From contig DHOD01000121.1 in NCBI GenBank assembly GCA_002407725.1, positions 8,077 through 20,201 on the forward strand: a stretch of 12,125 nucleotides of DNA. Direction: 5' to 3'. The notes under the pieces were generated by a model. The model ran no database searches. It was given only the letters and a program-made list of their open reading frames with translations, and was not told the origin of the DNA. Source of the stretch: Christensenella sp. UBA5399. GTDB lineage: Bacteria; Bacillota; Clostridia; Christensenellales; Christensenellaceae. Below are positions 7,603 to 12,125 of the stretch, piece by piece (the stretch's first letter is position 1; the number at the start of each line of letters is the position of its first letter). The position numbers and the translations under genes are program-made.

Positions 7603-7793
7603 ATACCAATACCAAACTAAAAACATAGAATGTTTTTAATGTGCGCGTAAGCGCGTAGCGTATTTCGTTTTTTGACGAAATACGCTGGGATGACGTCAAT
7701 GCCTGATCCCAAGTAAATCAACAAGTAGATTTGCGACAACCGGCAGGTTGAATAGAAAACATGATTTTAGTGTTTTCTATTTGGGATCCGTAT
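7603..7793 (+). repeat. Structured element, copy B (six hairpins, partner of copy A)
   Basis: This 191-bp non-coding element has the same plan and orientation as 3500-3691. Plus-strand parts are P0 TAAAAACAT/ATGTTTTTA (7618-7638), P1 7640-7657 with a GUAA (GNRA-type) loop, P2 7657-7686 (11 bp, loop TTTTTTGA), a linker with CAATGCCT, and P3 7703-7710 with 7783-7790 (7 of 8 pairs). P3 encloses P4 7713-7734, P5 CAACC/GGTTG (7737-7750) and P6 AATAGAAAACA/TGTTTTCTATT (7751-7781). Ends read ATAC...GTAT, with 14 of 20 bases matching as an inverted repeat. It sits 21 nt upstream of the rpiR start. The rest of the 7582-7900 gap (7794-7855) is AT-rich with nothing recognised, then the terminator at 7856-7888. 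Confidence 0.75.
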
Positions 7794-7855
7794 CATATTG
7801 CTATCCTAACATAGAAAACACAAAAATGCAATTTTTTCCAGAAGATCTTTCATAT

Positions 7856-7888
7856 GAAAAAACACTCCAAAACGCACAAGGGGTGTTT
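7856..7888 (-). terminator. Intrinsic terminator of the hydrogenase-related operon
   Basis: On the minus strand AACACCCC, an 11-nt loop and GGAGTGTT form a stem with one mismatch (7887-7861), followed directly by TTTT. It lies 13 nt past the stop of the last operon gene and marks the end of the unit before element B. Confidence 0.75.
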
Positions 7889-7900
7889 GCACTTCATTTG

Positions 7901-8452
7901 TTAAATTTCCGCAAATTCCGGCGGGAAAATCTCTTTCAGGTTGTCTGCAATCCAAAGCGATACATCGGGCGAATCCAATGGGACTTCGTCGCCCAGCACA
8001 GCCCGTATTTCTTTTGTGTCAAGCTGTCCATCCTCGCCGTCATGCACAAACCGTACGACAAAATCAATATTGGGATTGCATACGATCAACGTATGCATTG
8101 TGCCTGCAAAATCACCGATCGGAGGCCGGTCTATATGATCGAGCACATATGCGGCTTTTACCGTCGTGCCCTCCCCCAGCTTCGAATTGATTGCAAAATC
8201 ACCACCGGTTGCCATCGCGCCCGCCGACAGCAGCGATATGCCCAATCCAACCTTCCGGGTTGTCCTTGTCGTCACAAACGGGCTTGTCACATTTGCCAGC
8301 ATTTGCTCGTCCATTCCCCTGCCATTATCGCATATATGCAAGGTGAGCAAATCCTGCTCCTTCGATATCTCCAGCGAAACCGCAATGCATGTTGCGTCTG
8401 CGCTGATCGAATTTTGGACAATATCCATGATATGCAGTGAAATCTCTTTCAT
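7901..8452 (-). CDS. GHKL-type ATP-binding protein (histidine-kinase-like ATPase), last gene of the operon
   Basis: This 183-aa protein has a GHKL (HATPase_c) fold without any phosphoacceptor-histidine domain. The N-box is DIVQNS (N14), the G1 box DNGRGM (42-47), and the G2-like box TTRTTRKVGLGISLL (61-75), so ATP binding is likely. About 75 residues after the ATPase core (FAGTMHTLIVCNPNIDFVVRF onward) form a C-terminal part of unknown role. Homologues sit beside NuoE-like genes in clostridial hydrogenase operons; their partner is not known to me. Start ATG 8452 lies 11 nt after the NuoE stop, with a weak AAGAAG site. It could act as a kinase or an anti-sigma-like switch; this is inference. 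Confidence 0.88.
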   Translation of the reverse strand: MKEISLHIMDIVQNSISADATCIAVSLEISKEQDLLTLHICDNGRGMDEQMLANVTSPFVTTRTTRKVGLGISLLSAGAMATGGDFAINSKLGEGTTVKAAYVLDHIDRPPIGDFAGTMHTLIVCNPNIDFVVRFVHDGEDGQLDTKEIRAVLGDEVPLDSPDVSLWIADNLKEIFPPEFAEI

Positions 8453-8463
8453 TGCCCGCTTCT

Positions 8464-8943
8464 TTAGGATTTATATTTATTGATGATGTCCGTAATATCT
8501 TCCGGAACGAGCCTGCCGTACACCTGGTCGTCGATCATGATAACAGGCGCAAGCCCACAGCATCCCAGGCAACGTGTCGCCTCCAGCGTAAAGAGACCGT
8601 CGGCAGTTGTCATCCCGGGAGCCGCCTGCAACTGGTCCGCGAGCTCGTTCAGAATACCTTCCGCTTTCCGGACATAACACGCCGTACCCATGCACACGCC
8701 GACGACGTGCTTTCCCTTGGGTTCCAGCGCAAACTGCGAATAAAAAGTCGCCACGCCGTACACATCCACCATCGGGATGTCCATCTGCATGGATATAAAT
8801 TCCTGTACTTCAAACGGCAAGGAACCAAAAACATCCTGTGCCTTTTGCATAACCGGCATCAACGGGCCGGGTTTTCCCTTCACTGATTGAATGTAAGTGC
8901 CCAGTTCATCATATTTTGCCTGGACTTCTGCTGCTTCAGCCAT
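8464..8943 (-). CDS. nuoE: NuoE-like thioredoxin-fold [2Fe-2S] protein (24-kDa subunit family, HydC/HymA type)
   Basis: This 159-aa protein matches the 24-kDa NuoE family. After an N-terminal helical part (LMPVMQKAQDVFGSLPFEVQEFI), the thioredoxin-like [2Fe-2S] domain has C84-x4-C89 (CMGTAC) and C125-x3-C129 (CLGCC), the four expected ligands. In electron-bifurcating hydrogenases and NADH dehydrogenases this subunit passes electrons between the NuoF flavin subunit and the catalytic part. Here no NuoF or catalytic hydrogenase gene follows, so the partner is unclear. Start ATG 8943 has AGGAGG 9-10 nt upstream, the strongest ribosome site in the operon. The 48-nt gap from the PHP gene is the widest in the operon, and a separate promoter was not seen. 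Confidence 0.93.
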   Translation of the reverse strand: MAEAAEVQAKYDELGTYIQSVKGKPGPLMPVMQKAQDVFGSLPFEVQEFISMQMDIPMVDVYGVATFYSQFALEPKGKHVVGVCMGTACYVRKAEGILNELADQLQAAPGMTTADGLFTLEATRCLGCCGLAPVIMIDDQVYGRLVPEDITDIINKYKS

Positions 8944-8991
8944 TCTACAAAATCCTCCTAATACATATAAAAACTTTCTTCAGATATTCTA

Positions 8992-9699
8992 TCATAGATT
9001 GTCTTTTTTTGCACATAGTTTTTTCAATATGCTATCCCGGTCCTTAACTGCGGATAAAAGGAAGTTCTGGCGCTCCGCGATATCCCCCAGCGTATGGGCG
9101 TCAGAATTGTATACCAAATTGAAACCATCTGTATCCAGTTCCATTCCACCACGCCACACTTCGATGGTGGGGATATGGATATCTTCCGGAAAAAAGCCAA
9201 GATTGGCCAACAGTGAATTTACCTCTTTGTTTACATGGGCAGGTATCGCAACCCCGCCATATTCCGCAGCCATGCCATAACATTGCGAAAGACCGAACGC
9301 CGAGGCGGAGAGCAACATTTTTTCTTTGATGCCCGTCACCTCGTCGTCCGCATCCATAATCAGCTGGTTTCCAAAGAATTCCGGTTCGTTTTTCATGTCC
9401 GGCAGAGAATCGTATATCACATCGCCAAACGCAACCGCCTTGTCCACTTCCGCAAAAAGGACAAGCAGATGCACCTCTTCCGCCGTATTGACCTCTACCC
9501 CGGGGATAAACAACAGGCCGCTGTTTTCTGCGGCCTTCTCGATTGCAGGGGTATTGTCCGCACAGTTGTGGTCACACACCGCAATAACGTCCAATCCCTT
9601 GATCAATGCCATGTTCACAATGTTGTTGGGCGTCATCTCATCATCCGCGCAGGGTGAAAGGGCGGAATGTATGTGCAGGTCGTAGTAGATTTCAGTCAC
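8992..9699 (-). CDS. PHP domain metal-dependent phosphoesterase
   Basis: This 235-aa protein has a full PHP fold, a metal-dependent phosphoesterase family related to histidinol phosphatase and the DNA polymerase III exonuclease. Metal-ligand motifs are in order: DLHIHS (H9, H11), CDHN (D43, H44), PGVEVN (E69), EVHLL (H77), PAHV (H155) and NSDAH (D200, H202). The substrate cannot be read from sequence; in this operon it may hydrolyse a phosphate signal or cofactor. I chose GTG 9699, which overlaps the DRTGG stop as GTGA and places the DLHIHS motif at residue 7 as in relatives. An upstream GTG at 9732 would add 11 residues of DRTGG-overlapping sequence. Confidence 0.92.
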   Translation of the reverse strand: MTEIYYDLHIHSALSPCADDEMTPNNIVNMALIKGLDVIAVCDHNCADNTPAIEKAAENSGLLFIPGVEVNTAEEVHLLVLFAEVDKAVAFGDVIYDSLPDMKNEPEFFGNQLIMDADDEVTGIKEKMLLSASAFGLSQCYGMAAEYGGVAIPAHVNKEVNSLLANLGFFPEDIHIPTIEVWRGGMELDTDGFNLVYNSDAHTLGDIAERQNFLLSAVKDRDSILKKLCAKKDNL

Positions 9700-10037
9700 T
9701 TTCCAATACCAAGATCGTACATTTCGCAGCACAACTTATAAGATGTTTTGGGTGAAGAAAATATTGTAATACCCTCTTCGTTGGATTTATCGATTGTGGA
9801 TTGGGGCACCTCTATGTTTTCCGGTATGATGATGCAGGCAAAATCGTGCAGGCATGCCACAGCAATCACATTGAGGTGCGTCTGAACTGTGACCCACGCC
9901 ATACCCTCCTCGCCGCGCGCCATGACCCAGCTTAAAAGGTCGCATACGCACCCGTCCTTCACTTCCGTTCCAGCTTCGCCGCCATCGGTCAGCTTCTTCA
10001 ATTCCAATTTTTCTTCCAATTGTTTTATTGTTGTCAT
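9696..10037 (-). CDS. DRTGG-domain protein (second copy in operon)
   Basis: This 113-aa protein resembles the small stand-alone DRTGG-domain proteins found beside clostridial hydrogenase genes. It begins MTTIKQLEEKLELKKLT, then CVCDLLSWVMARGEEGMAWVTVQTHLNVIAVACLHDFACIIIPEN and ends with ITIFSSPKTSYKLCCEMYDLGI. The DRTGG domain is otherwise known next to CBS domains and in phosphotransacetylase-type proteins, with suspected ligand binding; its role here is unknown. It overlaps the hydrogenase homologue by ATGA at 10037-10034 and the PHP gene by GTGA at 9699-9696, which indicates coupled translation. It is only distantly similar to the DRTGG protein at the other end of the operon. Confidence 0.85.
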   Translation of the reverse strand: MTTIKQLEEKLELKKLTDGGEAGTEVKDGCVCDLLSWVMARGEEGMAWVTVQTHLNVIAVACLHDFACIIIPENIEVPQSTIDKSNEEGITIFSSPKTSYKLCCEMYDLGIGK

Positions 10038-11344
10038 ATGTCTTTTTGCTCCTTACTTTCTTTGCTGGCCAGGTCAACCATTTCTTCGGCCAGGAACCGT
10101 ACCTTTTCTTTCAATATAAATATGCAATCCAACTCGTTTGCATTGCCGCGCACAATGTCTTCTGCCAGCGAGCGGCAAGTGGGCGACCCGCAGCTTCCAC
10201 AATCCAGCCCGGGCAACCGCTCCACCAGTTCCTCGATTTGCTGCACCTTTTGCATGGCCACCACACGGTTGTCATCCAGCTTCAGCACGTCAAGGGGCTG
10301 TACGGTTTCCTTCAGGCTCGCCATTCCATCTTCCACATAGGCTTCCGCTTTGCCGTCCATATCGCTCGCAGTCCCCAGCATATCACATATCCGCTTGATC
10401 CGCGAATTGGCGACAAACGCACTTTCAAACACAAGCGGCCCCCCTACGCAACCACCGGTGCAGGCGAGTCCCTCAAAAAAGTCGATCTCCTTCAGTTTAT
10501 CGTTTTCAATATCTTCAAGCGCTTTCAGCACGTTGGCAATGCCGTCGACAGCCAATGCGTTTTTATTGCCGACAGCGGCAACCTCTCCCCCGCTGTTGGC
10601 CCAGCCCACGCCCCGGCTTCCCGCGCGCTCCTCTTTAAACTCTTTTGCTTCGCCTTTCAGCTGTCCCGCAAGCAATCCATAAATTTCCAGCATAGATATG
10701 GCGCCGTCAACATCACTTTTTTCTTTGCCAAGCGGCGTCTTGATGCTCGTCATTTTCGCAGGACAGGGCGTGATAAAATACGCGCCGATATCCGATATAT
10801 CGACATGATTCTTTTCCGCAAATTCCTTTTTTGCCACTTTTGCTGCGACTTCCATTGGTGCGTCGACATCCACGATGTTATCGATCAAATCAGGAAACCG
10901 GACCTGGATCAACCGCACAACCGCAGGACAGGCGGAAGAAATCAGCGGTTTTGTATCGCTTTGTTGGATACGCTTCGCAATGGCCGCCGAACAAATTTCC
11001 GCGCCCTTCGCCACTTCATAGACGTCGTCAAATCCCATCATTTTCAACCCCGCAAGCAGGCTTTCCACCTTGCCAAGCGCTTTAAACTGACCGTATAAGG
11101 CCGGGGCTGGCAACGCAATTTTATATTTAAAATTATTGATGCTGGAAAGGGAATCTGTCACCGCCGATTTTGCATGGTACGGACACACCCGTATGCATTC
11201 CCCACAATCAATGCAGCGCTCGGCCAATATTTTTGCCTTGCCCTGCTGCACCCTGATCGCTTCGGTCGGGCAGCGCTTTATGCAATTTGTACACCCGGAA
11301 CATTTCTCTTTATCCAATGTCACGGAATGAAAGTACTTTTCCAT
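10034..11344 (-). CDS. Putative sensory [FeFe]-hydrogenase homologue (HydS-like, no PAS domain)
   Basis: This 436-aa iron-sulphur protein has two N-terminal [4Fe-4S] motifs (CSGCTNCIKRCP, CIDCGECIRVCP), an H-cluster domain, and a C-terminal four-cysteine FeS motif (DCGSCGSPTC, then a fourth Cys 17 residues on). H-cluster signatures are degenerate: SSACPAV for TSCCPxW, so the coordinating Cys stays but the proton-shuttle Cys is Ala; TPCPAK for MPCxxK; GLACTGGC for xMxCxxGC. All four cluster cysteines remain. Such Ala-for-Cys proteins are described as putative sensory hydrogenases (HydS, groups C/D). Here no PAS domain follows. I chose ATG 11344, with GGAAGG 8 nt upstream; ATG 11365, overlapping the upstream stop, would add seven residues and has a weaker site. 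It probably senses H2 or redox state. Confidence 0.9.
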   Translation of the reverse strand: MEKYFHSVTLDKEKCSGCTNCIKRCPTEAIRVQQGKAKILAERCIDCGECIRVCPYHAKSAVTDSLSSINNFKYKIALPAPALYGQFKALGKVESLLAGLKMMGFDDVYEVAKGAEICSAAIAKRIQQSDTKPLISSACPAVVRLIQVRFPDLIDNIVDVDAPMEVAAKVAKKEFAEKNHVDISDIGAYFITPCPAKMTSIKTPLGKEKSDVDGAISMLEIYGLLAGQLKGEAKEFKEERAGSRGVGWANSGGEVAAVGNKNALAVDGIANVLKALEDIENDKLKEIDFFEGLACTGGCVGGPLVFESAFVANSRIKRICDMLGTASDMDGKAEAYVEDGMASLKETVQPLDVLKLDDNRVVAMQKVQQIEELVERLPGLDCGSCGSPTCRSLAEDIVRGNANELDCIFILKEKVRFLAEEMVDLASKESKEQKDI

Positions 11345-11361
11345 TTGTTTTTCCTTCCGGC

Positions 11362-11787
11362 TCATGTTTCAAATTCCATCCGGATCGTTGTGCCTTCGGG
11401 GCTGCTTGTAATGCTCATATTATCGGAGTTCCGGTTGATGTTGGAAAGCCCCATACCGGCGCCAAAACCCATTTCACGTATGTTCTGCGGTGCGGTAGAA
11501 TACCCTTCCTTCATGGCCAGCTCCACATCGGGAATACCGGGCCCCGTATCCGCGCAAATGATCACAATCGAGCTTTCCCCAATATTGATCGTCATGGTGC
11601 CGCCGTAACTGTGAATGATCATGTTGATCTCGGCCTCATACGACGCAATGGCAATCTTGCGGATGATGGCAGCATCGATCCCAATCTGCTTCAGCTTGCG
11701 CTTCACCCTTGCGGATGCCTCGCCTGCTGCGGCAAAGTCTTCTTTATGTACTTCGTAAACGCGGGTATAGAGTACGTTGTCATTCAC
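11362..11787 (-). CDS. Anti-sigma-factor-like GHKL ATP-binding protein (RsbW/SpoIIAB-like)
   Basis: This 141-aa protein is a small stand-alone GHKL ATPase of the RsbW/SpoIIAB type. The N-box is EAEINMIIHS (N55), the G1 box ADTGPGI (79-85), and the G2 box GFGAGMGLSNI (107-117). Relatives bind ATP and act as serine kinases or anti-sigma factors, but no sigma factor or anti-anti-sigma gene is in this window. The start is GTG 11787, which overlaps the DRTGG stop by 8 nt and has a G-rich site upstream. The gene ends in an ATGA overlap with the longer possible start of the hydrogenase homologue. Partnership with the HydS-like protein is inferred from position. Confidence 0.9.
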   Translation of the reverse strand: MNDNVLYTRVYEVHKEDFAAAGEASARVKRKLKQIGIDAAIIRKIAIASYEAEINMIIHSYGGTMTINIGESSIVIICADTGPGIPDVELAMKEGYSTAPQNIREMGFGAGMGLSNINRNSDNMSITSSPEGTTIRMEFET

Positions 11788-12125
11788 CGCGCATGCCCCC
11801 TTTTATACCGTTGCTGTACAGAATCCCACATGCTGTAAACATCGGAAGGTCTGTTGTCATCAAAACCATGCCCAGCTCCTGCGCCATCTCTACCACGTCT
11901 TCCGGCGGCACTTTGCCCCGTACAAACATAATATACTGTACATCCAGCATTTCCGCCGTCCTGATCACATGGTTGTTGATCAGTCCCGTCAGCAATATGG
12001 CGTCGTGCTTTGTGAACGCCAGTACATCGCTCATCATATCCGATCCACAGGCGTTATATATTTCCCCATCCGGCGCATCTTCTCCACAAATTGTTTTTGC
12101 GCCGAGCAAATGCATAATCTCGCTT
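11780..12125 (-). CDS. DRTGG-domain protein, first visible gene of the operon (cut by window edge)
   Basis: The visible 115 residues run off the high edge: an ATG at 12115 exists, but the frame stays open upstream (SEI before MHLLGAK). Relatives start with a few residues before a SEI-x-LLGAK segment, so the true start is probably just outside. The protein reads MHLLGAKTICGEDAPDGEIYNACGSDMMSDVLAF, then DAILLTGLINNHVIRTAEMLDVQYIMFVRGK, the DRTGG pattern, and ends PMFTACGILYSNGIKGG. Its role is unknown; it heads the operon and overlaps the anti-sigma-like gene by 8 nt. The promoter, and any Rex or other site controlling the operon, lies outside the window. Confidence 0.88.
   Translation of the reverse strand, partial: SEIMHLLGAKTICGEDAPDGEIYNACGSDMMSDVLAFTKHDAILLTGLINNHVIRTAEMLDVQYIMFVRGKVPPEDVVEMAQELGMVLMTTDLPMFTACGILYSNGIKGGMRGE

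Noticed and set aside
7582..7626. N-terminal extension of the RpiR regulator into element B (start at 7626)
   Set aside because: The extra 15 residues are encoded by the element's end and P0 arm, have no ribosome site, and are not family-like; the start at 7581 fits better.

Overview
The window looks like chromosomal DNA of a strictly anaerobic member of the Clostridia (Firmicutes). The signs are an RNase Y gene, rubrerythrin, a [FeFe]-hydrogenase-related operon, a MurR/RpiR-type regulator, GGAGG-type ribosome binding sites, sigma-A-like promoters and intrinsic terminators. All genes and tRNAs lie on the minus strand, so transcription runs from high to low coordinates. The genus cannot be fixed from the sequence alone; the gene content would fit Christensenellales or related lineages, but that is a guess.

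Layout from low to high coordinates. Positions 1-427 hold a tRNA cluster, transcribed Pro(TGG), Glu(TTC), Met(CAT), Asp (cut by the edge), with a good promoter in front. Positions 460-2697 hold rubrerythrin (rbr) and adenylosuccinate lyase (purB), each with its own promoter. Positions 2701-3430 hold a DUF1326 protein and its terminator. Positions 3782-5462 hold rny (RNase Y) as a single transcription unit with a clear promoter and terminator. Positions 5481-7581 hold an RpiR/SIS regulator overlapping a BaiN/HI0933-type flavoprotein. Positions 7856-12125 hold a seven-gene operon whose genes mostly overlap by 4-8 nt: DRTGG protein (cut by the edge), GHKL anti-sigma-like ATPase, HydS-like [FeFe]-hydrogenase homologue, second DRTGG protein, PHP phosphoesterase, NuoE-like thioredoxin-fold [2Fe-2S] protein, second GHKL ATPase, then a terminator. 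Related gene sets sit next to electron-bifurcating hydrogenases in Clostridia, where NuoF- and HydA-type genes usually follow; here the operon ends before them. The hydrogenase homologue keeps the cysteines that would bind the H-cluster but has alanine in place of the proton-shuttle cysteine, which suggests a redox or H2 sensor feeding the two ATPases, the DRTGG proteins and the PHP protein.

The most unusual content is in the two longest gene-free gaps (3431-3809 and 7582-7900). Each holds a compact element of 191-192 bp (3500-3691 and 7603-7793) in the same orientation. They share ends, a CAATRCCT linker, a loop of the form YTTTTTGA and an AATAGAAAA/TTTTCTATT arm, and the same order of hairpins P0-P1-P2 followed by a cloverleaf-like domain P3(P4,P5,P6). 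The stems differ in sequence but keep pairing in both copies. This pattern points to a structured RNA and/or a structured miniature mobile element, and I do not recognise it as a known family.
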